A stretch of DNA of 64,000 nucleotides. Source: Caldisericia bacterium. GTDB taxonomy: Bacteria > Caldisericota > Caldisericia > JAAYUI01. The DNA lies in assembly GCA_017999835.1 (NCBI GenBank), contig JAGNLA010000001.1:1-64000 (forward strand), read 5' to 3'. Every line of letters begins with the position of its first letter. Within the stretch, counting starts at the first letter, position 1. Shown here piece after piece: positions 32,482 through 40,858 of this stretch. The notes beneath the pieces were generated by a model. The model searched no databases. It was not told where the DNA came from and worked only from the letters and a program-made list of their open reading frames with translations. The translations under genes were made by a program, and so were the position numbers.

Positions 32482-34143
32482 ATGCGTAAAACTAACGAAA
32501 TGCCGATAACCATCACCCCACTGGGTGGCTTGGGAGAAATTGGCAAAAACATGACTGTGATCGAATGGGACGACAATGCCGTCATCATCGATGCGGGATT
32601 CAAATTTCCGGACTCAGATCTGCCTGGAATTGACAAAGTCATTCCGGATCTGACCTACATCTCTCAGATTGCGCCAAAGATCAAGGCAATCATGCTTACC
32701 CACGGACACGCCGACCATATCGGCGGTCTAAGGTACGTGCTTGAAAAGGTAAAAGCTCCGGTTTATGGCTCGGAACTAACAATTGGTATAGCCGATGAGT
32801 TTATACCGGGGTCGGTAAGACCAGTCGAATTCAGAAAAATAGAGTTTGGCAAGAGTTTTCATCTGGCTGGTGCCAAGTTTGAGTACATCAGGGTCAACCA
32901 TTCCATACCCGAAGGTGGAGCAATAGCCATGCACTTCCCGCAAGGCGTGGTTGTGCATTCTGGAGATTTCAAAATAGACTTCAACCCGATTGACGGGTAT
33001 CCGATGGATTTGCAAAGATTCGGAGAACTTGGACTCAAAGGTGTCCTTTGCCTGCTTTCCGACTCGACAAACGCTGACGAGGAAGGCTATACCGGTTCGG
33101 AGTCAAGTGTCGGCAAAACCTTTGAAAAACTCTTCCAGACATCACCTGGAAGGATTATTGTTGCAACGTTTGCCACAAACCTCCACAGACTGCAGCAGAT
33201 TGCAGATGTGTCTGAGAAATTTGGCAGAAAACTCCTTATCGATGGCAAGAGCATAATCGAGACCATCAGGGTCGCAAAAAGACTTGGATACTTCAAAATC
33301 AATGATTCCCTGATGGTGACGCCTGAACAGGCCGACAAGCTGCCACCGGACAAGGTTGCAATTGTAACTACTGGTTCACAAGGCGAGCCAATGTCGGGCA
33401 TGAGCAAAATTGCCAGCTCCACACACCCCAAAATCAGAATATTGAAAAATGACACGGTCTGCCTGTCTGCTGACCCGATACCAGGTAATGAAACGCTGGT
33501 CTCAAGGATCGTTTCAAGCCTTCTCAAATTGGGAGCAAATGTTCTCTACCGAGGCGTTGACAGGGTTCACGTTTCAGGACACGGCTCACAGGAAGAGATG
33601 AAGCTGTTGCTAGCTTTGACCAAGCCGAAATACTTCATCCCAGTTCATGGTGAATACAAGCACCTTTGGTTCCACGCGCAGATTGCCAAGGAACTTGGTG
33701 TTGCGAAGGAAAATATCTTTGTATGTGAGAATGGTGATCAAATCACCATTACTTCGGCAAAGGGCAAAGTAAGCAAAAAAGTCCCGGCCAGTTCTGTCTA
33801 CATCGACGGCGCGTCCGTAGGTGACATTGGAACCGCAGTTCTCAAAGAGAGGACAAAGCTTAGCAGGGACGGGTTTATGTCCATAACACTAGGCGTTTCC
33901 ATGCTCAGCCGTGAAATTGTTGCAGGACCTGAGATTGCAAGTCAAGGATTCATATACATGCGTGATAGTTCGGACATCGTTGACGAACTCAAGCAGGTTA
34001 TTAAAAACACGACCAAAAACTGGAAAGGCAATAAAGGAACGTCTGATCAGCTTAAAAAAATGGTTCGTGATAAAATCAGCGACTATCTGTTTGACAACAA
34101 GCATTCGAATCCGATAATCACTGTAAGTGTTCTGGCGCTATGA
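32482..34143 (+). CDS. rnj: Ribonuclease J
   Basis: Metallo-beta-lactamase/beta-CASP ribonuclease with endo- and 5'-3' exonuclease activity, 553 residues. Motifs: LGGLGEIGKNM at the start, HGHADHIGG (about 74-82), SDST(NAD) near 198, the beta-CASP segment with GSQGEP (about 302) and HVSGHG, HGEY and the C-terminal DGDIG(T)-type region. With PNPase it forms the main mRNA decay set of this gene block. Start ATG with AGGA 9 nt upstream. Confidence 0.95.
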   Translation: MRKTNEMPITITPLGGLGEIGKNMTVIEWDDNAVIIDAGFKFPDSDLPGIDKVIPDLTYISQIAPKIKAIMLTHGHADHIGGLRYVLEKVKAPVYGSELTIGIADEFIPGSVRPVEFRKIEFGKSFHLAGAKFEYIRVNHSIPEGGAIAMHFPQGVVVHSGDFKIDFNPIDGYPMDLQRFGELGLKGVLCLLSDSTNADEEGYTGSESSVGKTFEKLFQTSPGRIIVATFATNLHRLQQIADVSEKFGRKLLIDGKSIIETIRVAKRLGYFKINDSLMVTPEQADKLPPDKVAIVTTGSQGEPMSGMSKIASSTHPKIRILKNDTVCLSADPIPGNETLVSRIVSSLLKLGANVLYRGVDRVHVSGHGSQEEMKLLLALTKPKYFIPVHGEYKHLWFHAQIAKELGVAKENIFVCENGDQITITSAKGKVSKKVPASSVYIDGASVGDIGTAVLKERTKLSRDGFMSITLGVSMLSREIVAGPEIASQGFIYMRDSSDIVDELKQVIKNTTKNWKGNKGTSDQLKKMVRDKISDYLFDNKHSNPIITVSVLAL

Positions 34144-34667
34144 AATTTGAAAAGATAAACTCGAAATTGGCCTGGACGGGTAAGGTTTTTGACGTGGTGG
34201 TCGACACCTTTAAGATTGAAGACAACATTGTTGAAAGGCAGTACATCACATCTAACTACGAGGCAGTTGTAGTGTTGCCGATTACCCAAGAAAACAAGGT
34301 TGTTCTGGTGTCTCAGTTCCGTTCGGCAACCGGCGGCATGCTTGCAGAGTTGCCGGCAGGAAAGACCGAACCTTCCGAGGATTTGCAAGTTGCCGCTATC
34401 AGGGAACTTGAAGAAGAAACCGGTTACAAAGCCCAGAAGATGACCTACCTTGGCAACGCCTATGCTTCGCCTGGCATCAGCTCTGAAATGTACCATTTCT
34501 ATGTCGCAACAGACCTCGTCAAAGGTCAGGCTCATCCGGATGCCGATGAGGACACCGTTGCTGTCGAGATTCCGTTTGATGAGTTTGTCAATTCGGTCAA
34601 AAGCGGTAGAATTACAGACACAAAAACAATTGCAGTCACAGGACTGTGGTTGATGAGGAACAAATGA
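34140..34667 (+). CDS. NUDIX hydrolase (ADP-ribose pyrophosphatase type)
   Basis: A 175-residue protein with a complete Nudix box: G-x5-E-x7-REL-x-EE-x-GY (AGKTEPSED...AAIRELEEETGY, about 78-102). The N-terminal VDTFKIEDN...VERQYITSNYEAVVVLPI strand pairing is typical of ADP-ribose pyrophosphatases, which clear free ADP-ribose. Being upstream of NAD-synthesis genes fits pyridine-nucleotide housekeeping. It overlaps RNase J and queT by 4 nt each. Confidence 0.9.
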   Translation: MKFEKINSKLAWTGKVFDVVVDTFKIEDNIVERQYITSNYEAVVVLPITQENKVVLVSQFRSATGGMLAELPAGKTEPSEDLQVAAIRELEEETGYKAQKMTYLGNAYASPGISSEMYHFYVATDLVKGQAHPDADEDTVAVEIPFDEFVNSVKSGRITDTKTIAVTGLWLMRNK

Positions 34668-35206
34668 TGGACAAAAGTGTATTAAGGATCGCCAGAGGAG
34701 CAATAATTGCAGCTGCCTACATCGGATTGGTTGCCATTGCGCCGATGATTTCGTTTGGCATGGTTCAGTTTCGAATTGCCGAAGCGTTGACAATCCTACC
34801 TTTTTTCTGGCCTGAAGCCATCGCGGGTGTCACAATCGGTTGTCTGGCGTCAAACCTCATTTTTGGTGGGCTTGGTATCGTTGACATGATTCTTGGGACA
34901 CTGGCTACTCTTTTGGCTGCCCTTGCAACATGGCAGCTTGGAAAAACCAAAAAAATCTGGCTTGGAGCAATTCCACCGATTGTTTTGAACGCAATCATTG
35001 TTGGCTTTTATTTACCGATCCTGCTTGCGCCGAACGCAGTTTTGTACGGTTTTGACGCGTTTGCCAATCTTTTCTCTGGTTTTCTGTTTGTGCCGTTTGC
35101 AGCCCAGGCTGGACTTATCGCAATTGGCGAGATTGTTTCGGTTGGCATAATCGGAGTGATTCTTGCATACGCCTTGCACAAGAGAGGTTTGCTTGAGCGC
35201 GATTAA
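34664..35206 (+). CDS. queT: QueT-like queuosine precursor transporter
   Basis: A 180-residue membrane protein with five or six hydrophobic segments. The blocks PMISFGMVQFRIAEALTILPFF, TIGCLASNLIFGGLGIVDMILGTLATLLAA and IPPIVLNAIIVGFYLPI match the QueT (ECF-substrate-binding-type) family, assigned to preQ0/preQ1 or queuine uptake. ATG 34664 has GAGGAA 3-4 nt upstream. It would work with an ECF energising module, which is not in this window, and feed Tgt (4748-5878). Confidence 0.85.
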   Translation: MMDKSVLRIARGAIIAAAYIGLVAIAPMISFGMVQFRIAEALTILPFFWPEAIAGVTIGCLASNLIFGGLGIVDMILGTLATLLAALATWQLGKTKKIWLGAIPPIVLNAIIVGFYLPILLAPNAVLYGFDAFANLFSGFLFVPFAAQAGLIAIGEIVSVGIIGVILAYALHKRGLLERD

Positions 35207-36041
35207 AGTTGCAGTTGCCCAAACGGCGTCCGTGTTTGCCAACATAAAGGCAAACATTGAGAAAGCTTTGGATTTTGCATCCAAAGCCAAAACAGAAAAT
35301 GCCAATCTGGTTGTTTTCCCTGAACTTTCCCTGACAGGCTACACGCTTCAGGATTTGACACTGCCGCTCTCGTTAAGGTTGGACTCACCGGCTTTGGAAC
35401 CATTGCTCCGGTTGTCGAAAGAAATAGCCATTGTCACATCCTTCCCAAGGATGTGCGATGATGGGATATCCAGAATTTCAAGTATTTTCCTTGATGAAGG
35501 CAGAATTGTTTCAGTCTACGACAAAATTTGCCTCCCAACTCATGGCATGTTTGATGAAATGAGATATTTTGGCAGAGGTGAAAAGCTCCAGGCTTTCCAG
35601 ACAAGGTTTGGCAAGTTTGGTATGCTCATCTGCCGAGATATCTGGCACCCGGAATTGTCTTTTGTCTACAGTGCCGGGGGAGCACAGATGATAATTACTC
35701 CATCAGCCATTCCAGCCCGAAACCTCAGCGACAAAGGATTCGGAGTTGCTGCTTCACTTGAAAGAACCGTTGCCAACACAGCATTTTGTAACCAGATGTT
35801 TGTTGTTTTGTGCAACAGGGTTGGCATTGAAGATGGTGTGTCATTCCTTGGCAATTCCAGGGTTTGCTCGCCAAATGGCAAAACATTGATGGTAATGCCT
35901 GAGCTCGAGGAATCACTCAGATATGCAACCGTCGACTTCTCAGAATTGCCTGTTGCCAGGATGAAAATGTCGCTTGTGCGCGAGCGAAGGCTTGACATTG
36001 TAGCGCGAGAGCTTGAAAGGTTGGAGGACACCGATGCTTGA
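35193..36041 (+). CDS. Nitrilase-family amidohydrolase, likely glutaminase partner of NadE
   Basis: A 282-residue carbon-nitrogen hydrolase with the full catalytic triad: Glu44 (FPELSLTGY), Lys111 (DKICLPTHG) and Cys147 (LICRDIWHPE). It overlaps nadE by 8 nt. In most glutamine-dependent NAD synthetases this domain is fused to NadE; here the two are separate, adjacent genes, so it probably releases ammonia from glutamine for NadE. The start is TTG 35193, within queT, with AGAGAGG 6 nt upstream; no better start exists downstream near the conserved first strand. Confidence 0.85.
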   Translation: MSAIKVAVAQTASVFANIKANIEKALDFASKAKTENANLVVFPELSLTGYTLQDLTLPLSLRLDSPALEPLLRLSKEIAIVTSFPRMCDDGISRISSIFLDEGRIVSVYDKICLPTHGMFDEMRYFGRGEKLQAFQTRFGKFGMLICRDIWHPELSFVYSAGGAQMIITPSAIPARNLSDKGFGVAASLERTVANTAFCNQMFVVLCNRVGIEDGVSFLGNSRVCSPNGKTLMVMPELEESLRYATVDFSELPVARMKMSLVRERRLDIVARELERLEDTDA

Positions 36042-36858
36042 ACTTGACCTTGAAAGAACAGAAAAAACAATATCTGGTTTCATCCGTCATGTTGTAGAAC
36101 TTGCCAATTTCAATGGTGTTGTTCTCGGTTTGTCTGGTGGTTTGGATTCTGCGGTAGTCGCTGCTTTGGCTGCAAAATGTCTCGGCCCAGACAAAGTCCT
36201 TGGGTTGATGCTCCCACACAAAATATCCAGCCAGGAATCGCTTGACCACGCAAAGTTGGTGGCTGACAAATTCAGCATCAAAACAAAAAAGATTGAGATA
36301 ACCGACATGGCCTCAGGTTATCATGAAGAGACTGACAAACTGAGGTTTGGCAACCTTTTGGCAAGGCTTCGCATGTGCGTGGTTTTTGACCAGTCTCAGG
36401 TAACCAGATCGATTGTCCTTGGAACCTCAAATAAAACAGAGATGCTCGTTGGCTACACCACCTGGTGGGGCGACATGGCTGCGGGTTGTTATCCTATCGG
36501 TGACCTCTACAAAACCCAGGTCAGGGCATTGGCAAGGTATCTTGGAGTTCCAGACGTCATCATCTCGAAACCTCCGACAGCTGATCTTTGGTCAGGACAA
36601 ACCGACGAAGGCGAAATCGGCATCACTTATGAGAGACTGGATAAAATGCTTGTTTTGATGGTCGAAGGTGAAAGAACCGACCAACAGATAATTGACCAAG
36701 GATTTACATCTGATGAGGTTTTGCGAGTCAGGAAAATGGTTCACAAGGCACACTTCAAGCGTGTGATGCCACCTGTTTGCAAGGTTTCTTCAAGAACAAT
36801 AGGAATAGATTTTAATTATATCAAAGACTGGTCAACGAGCGGTCTGGACAAGATCTGA
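36034..36858 (+). CDS. nadE: NAD synthetase
   Basis: Amidates deamido-NAD to NAD. The 274-residue protein has the ATP PP-loop LGLSGGLDSAV (32-41), the GTSNKTEMLVGY block, GDMAAGCYPIGDLYKTQV and KPPTADLWSGQTDE(E-like). No glutaminase domain is fused; the nitrilase gene immediately upstream (8-nt overlap) supplies it in all likelihood. ATG 36034 has TTGGAGGA 6 nt upstream. Its 3' end overlaps the convergent roadblock gene by 27 nt. Confidence 0.94.
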   Translation: MLELDLERTEKTISGFIRHVVELANFNGVVLGLSGGLDSAVVAALAAKCLGPDKVLGLMLPHKISSQESLDHAKLVADKFSIKTKKIEITDMASGYHEETDKLRFGNLLARLRMCVVFDQSQVTRSIVLGTSNKTEMLVGYTTWWGDMAAGCYPIGDLYKTQVRALARYLGVPDVIISKPPTADLWSGQTDEGEIGITYERLDKMLVLMVEGERTDQQIIDQGFTSDEVLRVRKMVHKAHFKRVMPPVCKVSSRTIGIDFNYIKDWSTSGLDKI

Positions 36859-37206
36859 GATGACCTGTCGCAGGATCATAAGCACATAACCCAGTTTTGC
36901 TGTTGATTTTGCGAGCACGGCAAGGGTTCCAAGAGGGGCAACAGAGGAAATAATCACATAGCCGTTGTCGCCTTTGATGTAGACCTGTTCAAGGTTTCCC
37001 CTGATCAAATCGTCAATTACCCTTTCGCCTAGGGCATAAAGTGTTGCTGACATAGCTGCAACCGAATCTTCTTCAACGTAATCAGGAATGACTCCGTATA
37101 TGGGGAGTCCGTCGTCTGATACCAAAGTGCAACCGATGATGTCAGGGTTGCTTCTCGTCATCTGATCGATGATTTGTCTTATTGCTCCAATTGCCGGTTG
37201 TGCCAT
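36832..37206 (-). CDS. Roadblock/LC7-domain protein (MglB-like)
   Basis: A 124-residue protein spanning one roadblock/LC7 domain: an N-terminal helix (IGAIRQIIDQMTRSNPDIIG), then CTLVSDDGLPIYGVIPD, a long helix (VAAMSATLYALGERVIDDL) and strands ending LAVLAKSTAKLGYVLMILR. Such proteins dimerise and often act as GAPs or scaffolds for small Ras-like GTPases of the MglA type; no GTPase gene is in the window. No Shine-Dalgarno; a TTGACT/TAAAAT promoter ends 9 nt before the ATG. Confidence 0.85.
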   Translation of the reverse strand: MAQPAIGAIRQIIDQMTRSNPDIIGCTLVSDDGLPIYGVIPDYVEEDSVAAMSATLYALGERVIDDLIRGNLEQVYIKGDNGYVIISSVAPLGTLAVLAKSTAKLGYVLMILRQVISDLVQTAR

Positions 37207-37215
37207 TTGCTAAAG

Positions 37216-37244
37216 ATTTTATCTGACAAAGCCATTTGAGTCAA
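37216..37244 (-). promoter_or_regulatory. Promoter of the roadblock gene (near-leaderless)
   Basis: -35 TTGACT (37244-37239), 17-nt spacer, -10 TAAAAT (37221-37216), then 9 nt to the ATG without Shine-Dalgarno. Confidence 0.7.
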
Positions 37245-37270
37245 TCGATGTTTGGTGATTATAGAAATTA

Positions 37271-37299
37271 ATACGCCCCGCCTAAAAGACGGGGCGTAT
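37271..37299 (-). terminator. Hairpin terminator after the stalk-domain protein gene
   Basis: Perfect 10-bp stem ATACGCCCCG / CGGGGCGTAT with a 9-nt loop, 20 nt after the stop of the gene at 37320. On the minus strand the 3' side is followed by TAATTTCT, an imperfect T-run. Confidence 0.65.
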
Positions 37300-37319
37300 G
37301 GAGACAGTGTTTGGTTTTA

Positions 37320-39860
37320 TCAGTACCAGAGCCTTATTATCGTTACTTCTTTTGATTCGGAAGCCCATTTGACTTCGCAACCGAATGCTTCGGCAATAGC
37401 CCTGAATGGAACAAATGTTCTACCATTTCTGATAGTTGGTGCCGATGTAAGGGTAACCTTTTCGCCTGATACAATCATTTCCTTAACGTTGATCTGCATG
37501 ATTATCTGTTTTGAATCAAGGTTGATGTCGATTGACCTCGTCTTTGCGTCAAATTCAACTTTTGCGCCCAGTGCTTCAGAAACTGCTCGCAGTGGAACCA
37601 TGAGGTTTCCACTGATGATGACCGGTTCAACGTCGAGTGCCTTTGGTTGCTCGTCAACCATCATGGTTTTGGAACCAACGGTCATTACAATCGTTCTCTT
37701 TCTAAAGTTGATCCACTCAGCCGCAGCTGTTGAGCTGTTGCCTGCTTCATCGGTTGCAGTTGCTGTAATCTTTCCATGACCAAAACCAACCGGGATCTGG
37801 AACTCAAAAGTTCCAGCCGTTTTCATTGTTCTGTCCCCAAGAGTAACAGTGCATGGTTCAGAAACTGTCCCTTTGATTGTTGTGCTGGTTGCATTGACCA
37901 GGTCGTTTACTTTCTCAAAAGAAATCTGTGGTGGTGTTGAATCAACGGTGATTGAGAAACGCTTGGATGTTGTGTTGCCTGATGAATCGCTGGCAACAAC
38001 GTTTATCTGGTTTTCGCCTTCAGTGAGGACAACATCTACAGACCAGACACCTTTTTCCGAAACAAACGCCGGTTTGTCATTAACTTTTACCGTTGCGCCC
38101 TGCTCTGTTTTGCCGCTAACCCTGACAAGGGTGAACTTTGTAAGCAGTGGTGCGTCGTCGATTGTGAGTGTTGGTGGGACGGTGTCTTTTCTGACCTGAA
38201 TGTCTTTCTGTTCCTTGCCGTAGCGGGTGCCACCATCGATGGTTACTTTTATTGATCCCTCTTTTTGAGGAACGAAGTTGAAGTATGCCTTGCCATTGGT
38301 GTCTGTCTTTTCGTTGAGCAATACTCCTGCGCCTTCGAGAGTTACCTTGGCTTTTTCAATAGGCTTGTTCGTGTCTTTTGTGGACACAGTCACTTCGCAG
38401 CTTGCAGGTTTTCCAACTTCCGGGAAATCCGGGCTGATTACGACCTCAGCCTTTATTTCTGAGGCCTGCGATGTGGATGATGATGAAGTTGAGAAGGCAA
38501 CGAAAGCGTCGAAGTCGAGGAAATAGGTGCCATCGCCTTTGTATCTTTTCCTGACATCCTGAGGGTCTTTCTCACTCATTGGAGCTCTGCCGGCAACGTC
38601 TGCTTTGCCGTATGGGTTTATTCCCAGCAGGCAGGTGAGTCCGCACACATCATTGGCGTAGATTTCAAAGTTTGTTTGGCCTTTGTTGTTGAGTTTGAGA
38701 GAATCGTGGTAATCAAGTATGCCGTCTTCGTTCATGTCTGGGAAAAGGAAGCAACCGGCGTAAGGAGAGTTGTAGATGCAACCCATGCCCCAGCCTGTTT
38801 CCTTGTCTGTGTAGTCGAAGTGGTAGTACTGCACAAACGTGCCGTCGTCAAACATGGTGCAGGTTGTGTTGTAGAAGGTTTTGTAGTTGGTGTTCGCCCA
38901 TCGTGAACCATCCCAGGCTTTGACAGAGAAACCGCCAATTTCAAACAGTTCCCTGCTGTTTTCTAGGATTTTTCCATCGTTGTTGAGATCTGTACCCATT
39001 ATAATCCAGTATCTCTGACCCCAGTCGTAGATGTAGGAGATGTTGCTACCAGTAATCCAATCCATATCAACAACAACGGTTGCCGGGTTGAACGAGAAGT
39101 TGGCCAACATGGTTGTGGCAACAGTTAGTCTAGTGTCTGTTGTTGAGTTGCATGTCTGGACTCCTGAGGCAATACCCTGAATGAGCTTGCCATCTGATGT
39201 TTTAAGGGTAGTTGTGAGATTGTAGATTCTGTTATCAGCTGCTGTCATGATGAAATCGGGGTCGCCTGGTGTGTGGAAGATTCTCTTTTCAGGATCCTCA
39301 GTGTTGTAGATGGCGTAATCGATAAGTGGGGCTGAGACCTTGATGGTTACTGTTCCCATCTGTTTTCTGTCTGGTGTGTAGACATTAATGTTGAACTCAC
39401 CGACATCATTGGCCACAAAACCTTTAAATATGTATTTACCTTCTTTTGCGCCAGAAAAATCGATTGATATTGGATTGGTTAAAGACGGAAACAGCAGTTT
39501 GTTGCAGTATTCGGTTCCATCGTCGTTATGAAGGTCAGTTCTAACCCAAAAGTATTGCGGGAGCGTTTCCGGATATGGATCCTTGAAAAGGTTGTTCCAG
39601 GCGTCGTAATTTTTTACCGTTCCTCCAAGAGTCAGATCAACCGGATCACCATTTGCGTCCTTGACGATAATCGTGAATGGTGTGGTCGGGTCGACAAGTT
39701 CGCTGACAACGCCAGCAGTAAGTGTTGCTGGTTCATTTGAAATCATAAGAGTAGCTCTGGTTGAACTTGTCGATGCATCAACATTGATTTGTTTTGAAGC
39801 CATAGGCATAGCCGCCATTATTGCTAGCGTCATTATGATTAAGGTGGTTTTTTTATTCAT
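37320..39860 (-). CDS. Large exported multidomain protein with Ig-like repeats and C-terminal stalk domain
   Basis: An 846-residue exported protein from ATG 39860 (AAGGAGG 7 nt upstream; longer starts would lie in the promoter). Signal peptide about 1-22. The first 480 residues hold an unrecognised region with a calcium-loop-like stretch DLNNDGKI and Trp/Tyr-rich strands. A carboxypeptidase/Big-type domain follows (about 495-575: SCEVTVSTKDTNKPIEKAKVTL). Two Ig-like modules come next (about 590-720: KTEQGATVKVND, GENQINVVASDSSGN). A double copper-amine-oxidase-N 'stalk' domain ends the protein (VPLRAVSEALGAKVEFD; VPFRAIAEAFGCEVKW). It is probably surface-located and structural. Confidence 0.82.
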   Translation of the reverse strand: MNKKTTLIIMTLAIMAAMPMASKQINVDASTSSTRATLMISNEPATLTAGVVSELVDPTTPFTIIVKDANGDPVDLTLGGTVKNYDAWNNLFKDPYPETLPQYFWVRTDLHNDDGTEYCNKLLFPSLTNPISIDFSGAKEGKYIFKGFVANDVGEFNINVYTPDRKQMGTVTIKVSAPLIDYAIYNTEDPEKRIFHTPGDPDFIMTAADNRIYNLTTTLKTSDGKLIQGIASGVQTCNSTTDTRLTVATTMLANFSFNPATVVVDMDWITGSNISYIYDWGQRYWIIMGTDLNNDGKILENSRELFEIGGFSVKAWDGSRWANTNYKTFYNTTCTMFDDGTFVQYYHFDYTDKETGWGMGCIYNSPYAGCFLFPDMNEDGILDYHDSLKLNNKGQTNFEIYANDVCGLTCLLGINPYGKADVAGRAPMSEKDPQDVRKRYKGDGTYFLDFDAFVAFSTSSSSTSQASEIKAEVVISPDFPEVGKPASCEVTVSTKDTNKPIEKAKVTLEGAGVLLNEKTDTNGKAYFNFVPQKEGSIKVTIDGGTRYGKEQKDIQVRKDTVPPTLTIDDAPLLTKFTLVRVSGKTEQGATVKVNDKPAFVSEKGVWSVDVVLTEGENQINVVASDSSGNTTSKRFSITVDSTPPQISFEKVNDLVNATSTTIKGTVSEPCTVTLGDRTMKTAGTFEFQIPVGFGHGKITATATDEAGNSSTAAAEWINFRKRTIVMTVGSKTMMVDEQPKALDVEPVIISGNLMVPLRAVSEALGAKVEFDAKTRSIDINLDSKQIIMQINVKEMIVSGEKVTLTSAPTIRNGRTFVPFRAIAEAFGCEVKWASESKEVTIIRLWY

Positions 39861-39886
39861 ACTCGAACCTCCTTGGTTTGACACTA

Positions 39887-39914
39887 ATACTATCTGATAA
39901 TGTTGCAGGTTCAA
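39887..39914 (-). promoter_or_regulatory. Promoter of the 846-residue stalk protein gene
   Basis: -35 TTGAAC (39914-39909), 16-nt spacer, -10 TAGTAT (39892-39887). It gives a leader of about 20 nt that contains the AAGGAGG ribosome-binding site. Confidence 0.5.
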
Positions 39915-39925
39915 TAATTGATACC

Positions 39926-39954
39926 TTGTTTGTGGAAGAAAACCGTTTTAAAAT
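39926..39954 (+). promoter_or_regulatory. Promoter of the radical SAM gene (leaderless type)
   Basis: -35 TTGTTT (39926-39931), 17-nt spacer, -10 TAAAAT (39949-39954), then 7 nt to an in-frame GTG at 39962. It diverges from the stalk-protein promoter. Confidence 0.55.
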
Positions 39955-39961
39955 CCGTGGT

Positions 39962-40858
39962 GTGGAAAACATGATCATTCCTAAGTTATCAAACAACATT
40001 AAGCAGCTTTACAAAATGATGTCACCATGTATACTCTGCCCGCGGGAATGTGGAGTTGACAGGATAAGAGGCGAAAAAGGTTTCTGTCAGGCAGGGAAGA
40101 TGGTCAGAATAAGCTCAAATGGCCCTCATCACGGAGAAGAACCGCCAATATCAGGCACAAATGGGTCAGGCACGATCTTTTTCTCATATTGCACCATGGC
40201 ATGTGTTTTTTGCCAGAATTTCCAGATCTCTCAGCTCCATAATGGGTATGATGTTAATATCGTTGAATTGGCTAAAATTATGTTAAATTTGGAAAAACGT
40301 AAATGCCACAACATTAATCTCGTAACGCCTACTCATTTTATCCCTCATATTGCACATGCCATCAGCATTGCCAGGGCAAATGGTCTGTCCATCCCAATGC
40401 TTTTTAACGACTCAGGTTACGAAAAAGTTGAGGTTTTAAGATTGTTGGATGGCCTTATCGATATCTATATGCCAGACGCAAAATATGACAATAACGAAAA
40501 AGCGAAAGAAAATTCGCATGTAGTAAATTATGTCGAAAATAACAGACTTTCCTTACTTGAAATGTACAAACAGGTTGGCAATCTCCAACTCGAGGATGGA
40601 ATAGCAAAAAAAGGGCTTCTGATCAGACATTTAGTGCTGCCAGAAAACAGAGCTGGAACGGTCGGTGTTCTTTCATGGATTGCAAAGAACATGAAAAATG
40701 TGTATATTTCTCTAATGAGCCAATACTTCCCTGCGCATAAGGCGAGGGGCATTCCTGGCTTAGATAGAAGAATTTACGCCAACGAGTACGATGAAGCTTT
40801 ATCTGCTCTCGAGGAGGCATGTTTAGAAAATGGTTGGGTGCAACCGCTTGAGGATTAA
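39962..40858 (+). CDS. Radical SAM protein, PflA/PflX-like
   Basis: A 298-residue enzyme with the radical-SAM cluster motif CTMACVFC (Cys77, Cys81, Cys84) and an N-terminal cysteine set CILCPREC...GFC (Cys23, 26, 30, 42) typical of the YgkA/PflX subgroup of activase-like proteins. Other conserved parts are ISGTNGSGTIFFSYC, INLVTPTHF and YMPDAKY. The target is unknown; no glycyl-radical enzyme is in the window. GTG 39962 is chosen because it lies exactly 7 nt after the -10; ATG 39971 is the alternative. It overlaps the next gene by 29 nt. Confidence 0.85.
   Translation: MENMIIPKLSNNIKQLYKMMSPCILCPRECGVDRIRGEKGFCQAGKMVRISSNGPHHGEEPPISGTNGSGTIFFSYCTMACVFCQNFQISQLHNGYDVNIVELAKIMLNLEKRKCHNINLVTPTHFIPHIAHAISIARANGLSIPMLFNDSGYEKVEVLRLLDGLIDIYMPDAKYDNNEKAKENSHVVNYVENNRLSLLEMYKQVGNLQLEDGIAKKGLLIRHLVLPENRAGTVGVLSWIAKNMKNVYISLMSQYFPAHKARGIPGLDRRIYANEYDEALSALEEACLENGWVQPLED

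Noticed and set aside
37271-37299. GC-rich hairpin as a riboswitch for the roadblock gene
   Set aside because: It lies upstream of the roadblock promoter and downstream of the stalk-protein stop, so a terminator for the latter is the simpler reading.
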